From assembly GCA_017542245.1 (NCBI GenBank), contig JAFXXN010000029.1, positions 142,041 through 206,040 of the forward strand: 64,000 nucleotides of DNA, in the 5' to 3' direction. Of this stretch, positions 37,101-45,437 are shown piece after piece (position 1 is the stretch's first letter; every line of letters begins with the position of its first letter). This stretch comes from Lachnospiraceae bacterium. Lineage in GTDB: Bacteria > Bacillota > Clostridia > Lachnospirales > Lachnospiraceae. Position numbers and translations under genes: made by a program. The notes beneath the pieces were generated by a model. The model was not told the DNA's origin, made no database searches, and saw only the letters and a program-made list of their open reading frames with translations.

Positions 37101-37351
37101 ATACGGTAATACATTATGATCCCTGGTGGAATCCTGCTGTTGAGGAACAGGCAACCGACAGAGCATACCGTATAGGTCAGATGAATGATGTTTATGTGCT
37201 TAAGCTGCTGACCCGAGGAACAATTGAAGAAAAAATCTATAAACTTCAGCAAAAGAAAAAAGAGCTCCTTGACTCTGTCATAACATCAAACGGTGTGTTC
37301 ATTGATTCCTTGACAAGAGAAGAGCTCGAAGATATTTTTTCATATAATTAG
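34124..37351 (+). CDS. SNF2-family DNA helicase with SWIM zinc finger
   Basis: About 1075 residues. An N-terminal SWIM finger (~60-90: CNCAH...ACKHTIA) is followed by a long SNF2-associated region (~100-600). The SNF2 ATPase has Walker A ADDMGLGKT, the DEAQ box and ALTGTPIEN. The C-terminal helicase half has FSQFTGML, SLKAGGTGLNLTGAD, DPWWNPAVEEQATDRAYRIGQ. It is an ATP-driven DNA translocase; the cellular role of such bacterial proteins is not settled. The ATG at 34124 has GGAGG six bases upstream; a longer frame from 33980 would overlap trhP. Its stop overlaps the end of the convergent yerC-like gene. Confidence 0.92.
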   Translation: MQKLSRLMIKNLAADDMNYYRGIFLYRSGQVKNISVIRTTGQIRIQVNDVFEYTVLIDDNEEGEIVHSCNCAHAIKDHEGSACKHTIAGLFALLKIQEKEKMSKLPTPEDKRACSVLDFFQSQEDLNFPKTVFHIEPVITVSEILGRPEANAFLSIRAGKDKLYKVQTIKKFLTDYLKQIDINLGKDFTFVSRECEFDRTSQNILDFMLEIYQIFGMDESIDSKKIFFKSSIVINQALLIKLLNLMGRNTFTLNLYGKNYDNVRVFKENPNIKYDLDIVEDTIMFDYRDKEAVLPLSKNGDLIYYNGAVFIPTTQFKRNYAPFFNALGADKPALLFRGENKQRFLEEVLPKIGDSMDIEIPEELQDRYISPEFKAAIYFDRYNNGIKADVHFIYDKFEFSCFENPNSDYYIIIRQKEKEDRLKERMENYGFEPRSNFYLLKSESAIYDFLLSEKKDLLELADMYYSEDFRRLKIRTGGNFNIGLRVSSKMDLLEMSFDFENMSHEELKALFRALKVRKKYYRMYDGSFINLQDGDMERLSDILDNLGVTSKNIDDTGIKLSKSNAFYLDDALEKSGFKVTKNEEFIELIDKITNSETQSFEMPDNINAELRTYQVLGYKWMMTLASNSLGGILADDMGLGKTLQAICYISGKIRECEAHLHEQFLIVCPSSIIYNWMDEISNFAPDIKCLVVVGTPPERCKMIENGKDYDVLITSYPLMRRDVQFYKKICFNTIFLDEAQFIKNAASLNAQSVKQLNARHRFALTGTPIENSLSELWSLFDYIMPNFLMTHSRFVMRYEKPIINGDEKAVSDLNSRIRPFILRRMKKDVLNDLPDKLEEKMLTDLTDEQRKVYLSYMSELKSDIFGEINENGIEKSRIKILAALTRLRQICCHPSTFLSNYKGGSGKLDLLMQQLNNAIANGHRTIVFSQFTGMLEIIRHELDLKEIEFFYLDGSTPPKERLKMVKEFNDGKNQVFLISLKAGGTGLNLTGADTVIHYDPWWNPAVEEQATDRAYRIGQMNDVYVLKLLTRGTIEEKIYKLQQKKKELLDSVITSNGVFIDSLTREELEDIFSYN

Positions 37352-37659
37352 TTTTCGGCAGTATCATCTGACTTTTTCTGAAGTCTGCTGAAAATCATAT
37401 CATAGCCGTCATTACCGTAATTTAAGGATCTGTTTACACGGCTTATGGTGGCAGTTGATGCACCGGTTTTTTCAGCGATCTCAAGATATGTCTTTCCTGA
37501 ACGGAGCATGGCGGCAACTTCAAAACGCTGGGACAGTGACAGGATTTCGTTTATGGTGCATACGTCTTCAAAGAAGGTATAGCATTCTTCTTTAGATTTT
37601 AAGCATAATATGGCATCAAAAAGCTGATCAACTGCTTCGGTATGGATTTTTTTATTCAT
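37348..37659 (-). CDS. YerC/YecD-family TrpR-like DNA-binding protein
   Basis: 103 residues on the - strand. Related to the Trp repressor fold: ILSLSQRFEVAAMLRSGKTY then EIAEKTGASTATISRVNRSL is the helix-turn-helix. It is a probable small transcription regulator with unknown targets. It overlaps the 3' end of the SNF2 gene by 4 nt (convergent). It is preceded by GGAGGAAGG as RBS and by its own promoter, which lies in the divergent interval shared with rlmD. Confidence 0.9.
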   Translation of the reverse strand: MNKKIHTEAVDQLFDAILCLKSKEECYTFFEDVCTINEILSLSQRFEVAAMLRSGKTYLEIAEKTGASTATISRVNRSLNYGNDGYDMIFSRLQKKSDDTAEN

Positions 37660-37714
37660 AGTTTTGACAGGGCAAAAATTTGCCTTCCTCCTGATTATGA
37701 TTTATCTGTGTAAG

Positions 37715-37743
37715 ATTTTACAACTTTAAAGAACTAAAGTCAA
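37715..37743 (-). promoter_or_regulatory. SigA-type promoter for the yerC-like gene
   Basis: On the - strand: TTGACT, 17-nt spacer, TAAAAT. The -35 is preceded by AAAATAC, similar to the AGTACTTG context of other promoters here. The rlmD start at 37782 lies about 40 nt from this promoter. Confidence 0.75.
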
Positions 37744-37781
37744 GTATTTTGAAAGGAATTATTATTTTTTGGTAAAATTTA

Positions 37782-39191
37782 ATGGGAAGTTTAAAAAAAG
37801 GACAGGAATATACCTGTAAAATACTCAAGACCACGTATCCCGACAAAGGAATTGCAGAATGCGAAGGTGAGAAGATTGTTGTTAAGGGTGTTTTGGAAGG
37901 TCAGACTGTCAATCTGAGAGTAACAAAAGTAAGAAACGGAAGATATGAAGGGAAAGTTCTGTCCGTTATTGAAAAATCGCCATTAGAGGTGAATGAGCCT
38001 TTCTGTCCTCATTTTGAAAGCTGCGGAGGATGTGCATATCAGAGATTAAACTATAATGATCTGCTGAACCTTAAGGCCGGTCAGGTCAAAGATATCATAG
38101 ACAGTTGCGTGGATTATGAGTACGAATTTCTGGGCATAGCTCCAAGTCCGAATGACAAAGGTTACAGAAATAAGATGGAATTCTCTTTCGGAGATTCCGA
38201 AAAGAACGGAGAACTAACATTAGGCCTTCATAAACTTGGCAGCTTTTATGATATTCTCCAGATTACTGATTGTAAGATAACCAATGAAGATTATAACAGC
38301 ATAGTGAAGTTTACAATCGGATTATGCAGGAAGTGGGGATTATCATATTGTCATAAGATGTCACATAAAGGATATCTGAGACATCTTCTTATAAGACGTG
38401 CCGCCACAACCGGAGAGATCCTTGTAAGCCTGATCACTACTTCACAGTGGCTTATATGTGCGGATAGTGAAGATAAACAGTTTGAATCAGATTTCCTTAA
38501 CGAATTTAAAGAAGGACTTCTTTCTTTGGATCTTAATGGAAGTATTGTAGGAATCCTGCATATGATAAATGACGATCCTGCGGATGCTGTTAAGGCAGAT
38601 AAGACTGAAGTTATACATGGCAAAGATTTCTTTTTTGAGGAGATTTTAAGCCAGATCTTTAAAATCACAACATTCAGTTTCTTTCAGACAAATTCGTTTG
38701 GGGCTGAAGTATTGTACGGAATCGTCAGGGATTTTGTCGGAGATATGAAAGATAAGAGTATCTTTGACCTCTATTCCGGAACTGGAACCATTGCTCAGGT
38801 TTTGGCCCCTGTTGCAAAAAAGATTACCGGTGTTGAGATAGTTGCCGAAGCGGTTGAATCAGCCAAGATGAATGCTGCACTGAATAATCTTTCTAACTGT
38901 GATTTTATATGTGGGGATGTATTAAAAATCCTGGATGAATTGACAGACAAGCCTGACATAATAGTACTCGATCCGCCGAGGGAAGGAATACATCCTAAAG
39001 CACTTGATAAGATAATAAAATTCGGTGTAAACAGGATAGTATATGTATCATGTAAACCTACAAGTCTTTCAAAAGATCTTGAGGTACTTAATGAAAACGG
39101 CTATCGAGTGAAAAAAGTTAAGTGCTGCGATATGTTCCCTTGGACAAGGCATGTTGAAACTGTGTGTTTGCTTGAAAAATGTGAGAGTTAA
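37782..39191 (+). CDS. rlmD: 23S rRNA (uracil-C5)-methyltransferase, RlmD/RumA type
   Basis: 469 residues. An N-terminal TRAM domain (~1-60) is followed by an iron-sulfur cysteine set (CPHFESCGGCAYQ). The C-terminal SAM methyltransferase has FDLYSGTGTIAQ, DPPREGIHPKAL and the catalytic Cys in YVSCKPTSL. It makes m5U in 23S rRNA; related enzymes make m5U54 in tRNA, so the exact target is uncertain. No clear Shine-Dalgarno sequence precedes the ATG, although the TRAM domain starts directly after it (MGSLKKGQEY). Confidence 0.88.
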   Translation: MGSLKKGQEYTCKILKTTYPDKGIAECEGEKIVVKGVLEGQTVNLRVTKVRNGRYEGKVLSVIEKSPLEVNEPFCPHFESCGGCAYQRLNYNDLLNLKAGQVKDIIDSCVDYEYEFLGIAPSPNDKGYRNKMEFSFGDSEKNGELTLGLHKLGSFYDILQITDCKITNEDYNSIVKFTIGLCRKWGLSYCHKMSHKGYLRHLLIRRAATTGEILVSLITTSQWLICADSEDKQFESDFLNEFKEGLLSLDLNGSIVGILHMINDDPADAVKADKTEVIHGKDFFFEEILSQIFKITTFSFFQTNSFGAEVLYGIVRDFVGDMKDKSIFDLYSGTGTIAQVLAPVAKKITGVEIVAEAVESAKMNAALNNLSNCDFICGDVLKILDELTDKPDIIVLDPPREGIHPKALDKIIKFGVNRIVYVSCKPTSLSKDLEVLNENGYRVKKVKCCDMFPWTRHVETVCLLEKCES

Positions 39192-39214
39192 TAATATGAA
39201 AAGGATGTGATATT

Positions 39215-39910
39215 ATGAAAACAAAAACTAAAAAGATACTTATGACTATTGCCGGAATAGCATCGGTTGCGTGGCTGGTTGTTGTTATGACTGTCGATGT
39301 CGGAGCTGTCGGACCCAAAGGGACAAAAGTAGGTCTTTCTCTTATCAACAGTTCTTTCCATGACCTTTGGCATTATGATGATGTTGGAAACGCACTCTAT
39401 AATAATTACAACATATTCTGGTACAATGTAACCAAATATATAGGTGTGCTTTCACTTGCATGTGTTGGAGCCTTTGGATTGATCGGTCTGTACCAGCTTA
39501 TAAAAAGAAAAAGTCTTCTGAAAGTTGACAATTGTATCCTTGCACTGGGTGGATTATACATTGTAGTACTTGCTTTTTATATCTTTTTTGAAATTGTGAT
39601 AATAAATTACAGACCTGTTATTATGCCCGATGAAACAATGCCGGCAGCGTCATTCCCGTCTTCACACACGATGTTAACCATTACGGTAATGGGCAGCATA
39701 ATGATACTTCTCAAAAACTACATAAAAAAGACATTATTAAGAATGTCAATCCAGTTTTTCTGCCTGATAGTTATAATTACCATGGTGCTTGGAAGATTTA
39801 TCTGTGGCGTTCACTGGTTCTCGGATCTTATAGGCGGTATACTTATAAGCCTTTTCCTTTTGGCAGCATACTCAATATTTGCTAAGAATAAAGAAGAATC
39901 GAAAGCATGA
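39215..39910 (+). CDS. PAP2 family membrane phosphatase
   Basis: 231 residues with about five to six membrane segments. The phosphatase signature is present in part: ASFPSSHTML and GRFICGVHWFSDLIGG (catalytic His residues). Such enzymes dephosphorylate lipid phosphates, for example undecaprenyl pyrophosphate or phosphatidic acid. The substrate here is unknown. It lies between rlmD and the HD-GYP gene with short gaps. Confidence 0.85.
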   Translation: MKTKTKKILMTIAGIASVAWLVVVMTVDVGAVGPKGTKVGLSLINSSFHDLWHYDDVGNALYNNYNIFWYNVTKYIGVLSLACVGAFGLIGLYQLIKRKSLLKVDNCILALGGLYIVVLAFYIFFEIVIINYRPVIMPDETMPAASFPSSHTMLTITVMGSIMILLKNYIKKTLLRMSIQFFCLIVIITMVLGRFICGVHWFSDLIGGILISLFLLAAYSIFAKNKEESKA

Positions 39911-39945
39911 TGCAACAATTTTGAAGATGCGGAGGCGTAAAATAG

Positions 39946-41646
39946 ATGGTACTGTGGTTTTATGATGTGTCATTTATCATTTCTGTGATATTGGCTTTTG
40001 TATATATGTATATGTACCATAAACATTTTAATGTTTATTTCTCTCTTATCTTTGCTTTTGTTCCTATACAGCTTTTGGGGTACTGTCTTATCGGAAGAGC
40101 TCAGAATCTGGCCGAAGCAGTTTTTGCCACGAAGGTAATTTATCTTGGTGCATGCTTTTGTCCGCTCTTTCTGCTGCTTATCATACTGAATCTATGCCAT
40201 ATCAGATTGCATAAAATGGTTACGATTTTTTATTTTTTGATAAGCTTTGTAGTATTCATGTCCGTTTTGTCCATAGGATACAGTGATCTGTATTATTCTG
40301 ATATTTCATTTGAAACAGTCAACGGGTTAGGTATACTTAGGAAGAACCAGTACGGTCCGATGCATACCGTTTTTTACATAGCGATAATTGATTATTCATT
40401 GGACAGTATATTTGCTTTGGTGTACAGTTTTGTTAAAAAGCGTGATGTTTCAAGGAAAATAGTCTATCTGCTTTTTACTTCGGAAATGGTTTCGCTTGTA
40501 ACTTTTTTCGGGGGAAGATATCTTGTTTCAAAGGACTTTGAATTAACGCCATTGGCTTATTTGGCCAGTGAAGTACTGTATCTGCTGATAATTCACAGAA
40601 TATGTCTTTATGATACTACCGAAATTGCAATGGAATCGATCGCCGAAAAAGGTGCTACAGGATTTATATCTTTTGATTTTAAATATAATTATCTTGGGAG
40701 TAATGAGACAGCCAGAAGTATTTTTCCGGAACTTAAGAAACTTACTGTTGACAAGCCGGCTTCGAGAAGTGATCTGATTAAGAGAACCTGTTTAAAATAT
40801 ATAGATATTTTTAAAGAAGATGAAAATAAGGATAAAAATCATTATAAAAGAGGAGACAAGATCTATCTTGTAGATGTCAATTATCTTTTTGACGGGAAAC
40901 AAAAAAAGGGATATCAACTGGTAATAACAGATGACACCAAGGACCAGAAGTATATCTCTCTGCTCAATAAATTTAATACTTCTTTAAAAGAGCAGGTAAC
41001 CAGAAAAACAAATCACATTGTTGAAATGCATAACAACCTGATCATGAGTATGGCAATGATGGTTGAAAGCAGGGATAATTCTACAGGAGGCCATATCAGA
41101 AGAACAAGCGAATGTGTCCGCCTGCTTATTGAAGAGATCAAAAAGAACAATGTGTTTAACCTTTCCGAAGACTTCAGAAAAAACATTATAAAAGCGGCTC
41201 CAATGCATGATCTGGGGAAGATTGCCGTTGACGATGTTATTTTACGTAAACCGGGTAAGTTTGAGCCTGAGGAATTTGAAAAGATGAAGAAACATGCTGA
41301 AGAGGGTGCAAGAATAGTTCGTGAAATCCTGAAGTCTACCGATGATGCCGATTTTAGGATCATAGCCGAAAATGTTGCTCATTATCATCATGAAAGATGG
41401 GACGGTTCAGGATATCCGGAGGGACTTAAGGGTGAGAAAATCCCTATAGAAGCACGCATAATGGCAGTTGCGGAAGTATATGACGCTTTGGTCAGCAAAC
41501 GTGTTTATAAGGACAGTATGTCATTTGAAAAGGCAGATTCAATCATCATGGAGGGGATGGGGAAACACTTTGACAAAAGGCTTGAGCCCTTCTATGTTGC
41601 AGCCAGGCCGAAGCTTGAGGAATACTATAGGTCCTTTGGACAATAA
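39946..41646 (+). CDS. HD-GYP domain protein with seven-helix membrane sensor (c-di-GMP phosphodiesterase)
   Basis: 566 residues. Residues 1-~225 form about seven transmembrane helices, as in the histidine-kinase 7TM N-terminal domain. Residues ~225-345 resemble a PAS-like linker. Residues ~360-555 are HD-GYP: MHDLGK (His421/Asp422), HAEEGARI, HHERWDGSGYP (GYP at ~489) and AVAEVYDALVSKRVYK. It is expected to hydrolyse c-di-GMP to GMP in response to a membrane signal. The signal is unknown. This connects with the c-di-GMP riboswitch near 63221. RBS GGAGG lies ten bases upstream. Confidence 0.9.
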   Translation: MVLWFYDVSFIISVILAFVYMYMYHKHFNVYFSLIFAFVPIQLLGYCLIGRAQNLAEAVFATKVIYLGACFCPLFLLLIILNLCHIRLHKMVTIFYFLISFVVFMSVLSIGYSDLYYSDISFETVNGLGILRKNQYGPMHTVFYIAIIDYSLDSIFALVYSFVKKRDVSRKIVYLLFTSEMVSLVTFFGGRYLVSKDFELTPLAYLASEVLYLLIIHRICLYDTTEIAMESIAEKGATGFISFDFKYNYLGSNETARSIFPELKKLTVDKPASRSDLIKRTCLKYIDIFKEDENKDKNHYKRGDKIYLVDVNYLFDGKQKKGYQLVITDDTKDQKYISLLNKFNTSLKEQVTRKTNHIVEMHNNLIMSMAMMVESRDNSTGGHIRRTSECVRLLIEEIKKNNVFNLSEDFRKNIIKAAPMHDLGKIAVDDVILRKPGKFEPEEFEKMKKHAEEGARIVREILKSTDDADFRIIAENVAHYHHERWDGSGYPEGLKGEKIPIEARIMAVAEVYDALVSKRVYKDSMSFEKADSIIMEGMGKHFDKRLEPFYVAARPKLEEYYRSFGQ

Positions 41647-41671
41647 AATACAAAAAAAATATATATTTTTA

Positions 41672-41700
41672 TAGACATTTTCTCTTGATAATAGTAGAAT
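41672..41700 (+). promoter_or_regulatory. Possible promoter for the xylanase gene
   Basis: TAGACA, 17-nt spacer, TAGAAT, 35 nt before the ATG. Both boxes deviate from consensus. RBS AAGGGGAG follows. Confidence 0.45.
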
Positions 41701-41734
41701 ATTTTTATGACTAAACTTTAAAGGGGAGAAGTAT

Positions 41735-43807
41735 ATGAGCAGTTTGAAGGAGTGTTATTCCGATTATTTTAAAATCGGTGTTGCGTGCGAAAAAATACAT
41801 GATTTCTTTACTAATAATGAGATAGGAAATTCTGCTAAGGAAAATCTGATCTTACAGGAATTTAACAGCATGACTTTTGCAAATGAGCTTAAGCCGGCCT
41901 ACAATATGGGATGGAATTCATCTGAAGCACGTGAAGACTATCTTCCATTTGTCATAAATGAAAATGCTAAAGCAATGCTTGATTTTGCAAAAAGCAATGG
42001 AATGAAAGTCCGTGGGCATGTTCTTGTATGGCACAGCCAGTGCGCCAAAGAGGCGTTCTGTAAGGGGTATGAGCCTGTTACTATCCCTACGGATCCGGAA
42101 CTCCTTAAAGAAAAGCCTTTCATGAAGAATTTTGAAAAGCTTGATCCTGTGTGTTTTGTTGACAGAAACACCATGCTCAAACGTCTCGAGAGTTATATCA
42201 AATCTACTATAGAATATTTCTACAGAGAAGGCTATGCAGATACGGTTTATGCATGGGATGTTGTTAATGAAGCTATAGAACTTAATGACAAACAGCCGAC
42301 AGGACTCAGAAACAGTTACTGGTATCAGATTATCGGTGACGATTTTATATACTGGAGTTTTAAATTCGCAAAAGAAGCAGTATATGAGTATTCAGTAAAA
42401 TATGCATCTAAATACGGAGTGTCATCGGAAAACCTGACAGAACTTAAAAAAATCAGACCGCTTCTTTTCTATAATGATTATAATGAGTTCCATCCTGATA
42501 AAAAGAAAGCAATAATAGACGCTCTTGAGAGACGTACATACGATCATGGCAGCATTTTAGGCGAAAGAATTATTGACGGCATAGGAATGCAGGGTCATAT
42601 CAGTGATAATAACAATATTGACGAGTATATAGATGCCCTTATGGATTATTCCCGTATAGTTGATGTTGTTCATATTACCGAGCTGGATGTAAAATGTACA
42701 TGTATCAATGTTAATGCGGAATATTATCAGGCTGTATTTTATAAGAAGTTTTTTGAAGCTCTTATAAAAGCGAAAAAAAACGGATCAAAACTTGAATGCG
42801 TTACTTTCTGGGGACTTACGGATGATAATTCATGGATCAGAGGAGCAAATCCGTTACTGTTCCATAAAGACCTCAGCCCTAAAAAGTCTTATTATGCACT
42901 TAAATATGCTATTTCGGGAGAAAGTCTTGGAGAACCCGAAAAGATAGTTATTAACCTTGAGGACAGAAAATTTGATTTCGCGCCTGTTAACGGTGAACCT
43001 GTAAAGCTTGAAGATATCGGGTTTAAGACCAGAGGGTTCGCACATATTACTGTTCAGGATAAGGTTGTCCGCAGCGGGTCATATGCACTTGCGCATGAGA
43101 TAAGATTTGACGACTGGAGCAGTATCAGTTTTGATGTATCAGACTTTATCGGGCAGACAATAGATGTATCGGCATGGGTAAAGAGTCCTGCAAAGAGCGT
43201 TACTATCAGTGCTGATATAGAGGGAGTATTCCCTATTGTTGCAGAAGGCACAACAGGCGGAGATGACTGGGTAAAGATTGAAGGAAGATATAAAGTACCT
43301 GCTGATGTTCATTCTATGTTCCTGTTCTTCGGTACTAAAGAAAAAGAAGAGGGTAAATTCAGCGCAATTTATGTGGATGAAGTGGAAATAAAACTCGTAG
43401 GTCTTACTGAGAGTTTCGAAGAGAGCACAAATATTGCCTCTATACGTGGTATGGGACATCTTCCGACTCTTATTGTTACGGATAAAGAAGCTCATACTGC
43501 AGGCGGACATTCACTTATGGTAACACGTCAGGTGAAGGACGCTACCGTTAAGTTTAACATTTCATCTTATATCGGAAAGAAAATCAGGATATGTGCATAC
43601 GTTAAGACCAAAGATAATGTGATTACGCTGGGAATTGACGGATCTGAACCGGTAGAGCTTGTATCGGAAAGATCGGTACAGGATGGATGGACATGCCTTG
43701 ATGCGCTGACAGTACTTGACAGTAATATGAATTCTGCCGAATTCTATATCGAAACTGACGGCAATGCTGATTATTACATAGACGACATACTGGTTTCAAT
43801 GGCTTAA
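41735..43807 (+). CDS. GH10 endo-1,4-beta-xylanase with two C-terminal carbohydrate-binding-like modules
   Basis: 690 residues. Residues ~5-395 are a GH10 TIM barrel with acid/base Glu179 (WDVVNEAIEL) and nucleophile Glu316 (HITELDVKC), plus the substrate-site motif VRGHVLVWHSQ. It cleaves xylan or xylo-oligosaccharides. Two beta-sandwich modules (~400-545 and ~550-688), each of the CBM4/9/22 type, follow (GFAHITVQDKVVRSGSYAL and GHSLMVTRQVKD). No signal peptide is visible; the protein starts MSSLKECYSDYF. It may be cytoplasmic, degrading imported oligosaccharides, or exported by another route. Confidence 0.93.
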   Translation: MSSLKECYSDYFKIGVACEKIHDFFTNNEIGNSAKENLILQEFNSMTFANELKPAYNMGWNSSEAREDYLPFVINENAKAMLDFAKSNGMKVRGHVLVWHSQCAKEAFCKGYEPVTIPTDPELLKEKPFMKNFEKLDPVCFVDRNTMLKRLESYIKSTIEYFYREGYADTVYAWDVVNEAIELNDKQPTGLRNSYWYQIIGDDFIYWSFKFAKEAVYEYSVKYASKYGVSSENLTELKKIRPLLFYNDYNEFHPDKKKAIIDALERRTYDHGSILGERIIDGIGMQGHISDNNNIDEYIDALMDYSRIVDVVHITELDVKCTCINVNAEYYQAVFYKKFFEALIKAKKNGSKLECVTFWGLTDDNSWIRGANPLLFHKDLSPKKSYYALKYAISGESLGEPEKIVINLEDRKFDFAPVNGEPVKLEDIGFKTRGFAHITVQDKVVRSGSYALAHEIRFDDWSSISFDVSDFIGQTIDVSAWVKSPAKSVTISADIEGVFPIVAEGTTGGDDWVKIEGRYKVPADVHSMFLFFGTKEKEEGKFSAIYVDEVEIKLVGLTESFEESTNIASIRGMGHLPTLIVTDKEAHTAGGHSLMVTRQVKDATVKFNISSYIGKKIRICAYVKTKDNVITLGIDGSEPVELVSERSVQDGWTCLDALTVLDSNMNSAEFYIETDGNADYYIDDILVSMA

Positions 43808-43878
43808 TAAAAGGAAATAAACAGAGGCTATTTTGCTGTTTGCAAGGAGATAGTTCATAATATTTTCAAATTTTGGAC

Positions 43879-43907
43879 TTGTCTACAAAAAAACAATATG
43901 CTATAAT
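43879..43907 (+). promoter_or_regulatory. SigA-type promoter for the SPFH/zinc-ribbon locus
   Basis: TTGTCT, 17-nt spacer with TG before the -10, TATAAT, about 54 nt before the start at 43961. An inverted repeat (CTTCGGAT / ATCCGAAG) at 43911-43931 lies near the expected transcript start. Confidence 0.8.
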
Positions 43908-43960
43908 GAACTTCGGATGGAAATCCGAAGGATTTCAAAATCGAAAGGAGAAAAAATAGT

Positions 43961-45337
43961 ATGGGACTTATTTCACAGGCTCTCGGTGCAGTCGGTAATC
44001 TTGCCGGCGGTCTTGTAGGAGCAGGACTTGGTGCAGCAGGAGGCGTACTTGCCGATCAGTGGAAGGAATTCATTTATTGTGATGCCATTCCCGATGATAC
44101 TCTTATGGTAAAGGGGCAGAAGCGCCTTACAGGTCGTTCAGCAAACACAAAGGGTGAAGACAATGTTATCACTAACGGAAGCGGCATAGTAGTTGCAGAT
44201 GGTCAGTGTATGATCATTGTTGAGAACGGAAAGGTTGTTGAATTCTGTGCTGAACCCGGAAAATTTACATATGATACTTCACTTGCTCCCAGCCTTTTCG
44301 CAGGAAAATTCGGACAGAGCGCACTTGATTCATTAAAGCAGATCGGTGAACGTTTCACTTATGGCGGACAGGCTTCTAATGATCAGAGAGTATATTATTT
44401 CAATACAAAAGTAATCATGGGTAACAAGTATGGAACACCTGCTCCCGTTCCGTTCAGACTTGTTGACAGCAAGATATTCCTTGATCTGGATATTACTATC
44501 AGACTTAACGCTATTTATTCATACCGTCTGGTTGATCCGCTTCTTTTCTATACAAAGATTGCAGGTAACGTAACCGGTTCATACAAAGCATCAGATCTTG
44601 AACAGCAGCTGAAATCAGAAATCAGTGGCAAGCTGAATACCGCACTCGGTAAGATCAGCCAGTTAGAAATCAGATATAACGAACTTCCTCTTCATACAGA
44701 AGAGATGAGTGAAGCATTAAAGGAACAGCTTCATCAGAAGTGGGTTGTTGAGAAGGGTATCGAACTTGTAAGCTTCGATGTTAACTCAGCAAATACTACC
44801 GAAGAAAACGAAAAGCTTATCAGAGATGCTCAGGCTGAGGCAAGATATCAGCATGCAGGTCTTGGTGCAGCAGCACTTACTGCAGCTCAGGCTCAGGCAC
44901 TTAAGGATGCAGCAAAGAATCCTAACGGAGCTGCAAATGCAATGTTCGGCGTTGGAATGATCGGCGGCGGCATGGGTGGCGGCGGAGTTGCAAATACCAT
45001 CAGCGCTCTTTATGCTCAGGCAGGTCAGGAACAGCAGGCTGCAGCACAGCAGATGGCAGCTCAACAGCAGGCAGCACAGGCAGCCAATACTTGGAAGTGT
45101 CCTGAATGCGGAGCTGAAAATACCGGCAACTTCTGTCAGGGTTGCGGTACAAAGAAGCCTGCTCCCGCAGCATCATGGAAGTGTCCTCAGTGCGGAGCTG
45201 AGAATACCGGTAACTTCTGTCAGGGCTGTGGTACAAAGAAACCTGAAGTTCCTGCATCTACTTCATGGAAGTGTCCTGAATGTGGAGCTGAGAATACAGG
45301 TAATTTCTGCCAGGGCTGTGGCAAGCCTCGTGCTTAA
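43961..45337 (+). CDS. SPFH-domain protein with three C-terminal zinc ribbons (YdjI-like)
   Basis: 458 residues. A glycine-rich hydrophobic N-terminus (AVGNLAGGLVGAGLGAAGG) is followed by an SPFH/band-7 domain (~50-290) and an Ala/Gln-rich coiled stretch. Three near-identical zinc ribbons follow (KCPECGAENTGNFCQGCG, ~375-455). The layout matches Bacillus YdjI, which belongs to the ydjFGHI membrane-stress operon with PspA. Here it is followed by a YdjG-like gene, but no PspA gene is in the window. It probably sits at the inner face of the membrane. It has its own promoter and is followed by a terminator. Confidence 0.88.
   Translation: MGLISQALGAVGNLAGGLVGAGLGAAGGVLADQWKEFIYCDAIPDDTLMVKGQKRLTGRSANTKGEDNVITNGSGIVVADGQCMIIVENGKVVEFCAEPGKFTYDTSLAPSLFAGKFGQSALDSLKQIGERFTYGGQASNDQRVYYFNTKVIMGNKYGTPAPVPFRLVDSKIFLDLDITIRLNAIYSYRLVDPLLFYTKIAGNVTGSYKASDLEQQLKSEISGKLNTALGKISQLEIRYNELPLHTEEMSEALKEQLHQKWVVEKGIELVSFDVNSANTTEENEKLIRDAQAEARYQHAGLGAAALTAAQAQALKDAAKNPNGAANAMFGVGMIGGGMGGGGVANTISALYAQAGQEQQAAAQQMAAQQQAAQAANTWKCPECGAENTGNFCQGCGTKKPAPAASWKCPQCGAENTGNFCQGCGTKKPEVPASTSWKCPECGAENTGNFCQGCGKPRA
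45094..45333 (+). repeat. Three ~78-bp tandem repeats encoding zinc ribbons
   Basis: Three copies of a unit encoding WKCPxCGAENTGNFCQGCG, separated by short variable Ala/Pro/Lys linkers. The high nucleotide identity suggests recent duplication or gene conversion. Confidence 0.85.
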
Positions 45338-45350
45338 CATGTGGTAAATA

Positions 45351-45391
45351 TCAGCCTCAGGGGGTATATGCCCTGCTGAGGCTGAGTTTTT
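45351..45391 (+). terminator. Rho-independent terminator after the SPFH gene
   Basis: Stem TCAGCCTCAG / CTGAGGCTGA with inner GGG/CCC pairs, followed by GTTTTT. Read-through to the YdjG-like gene 47 nt later is possible. Confidence 0.88.
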
Positions 45392-45437
45392 GATTCGATA
45401 AAACCGCAAACATTTATATAGAGGAGCATATTAAGCT

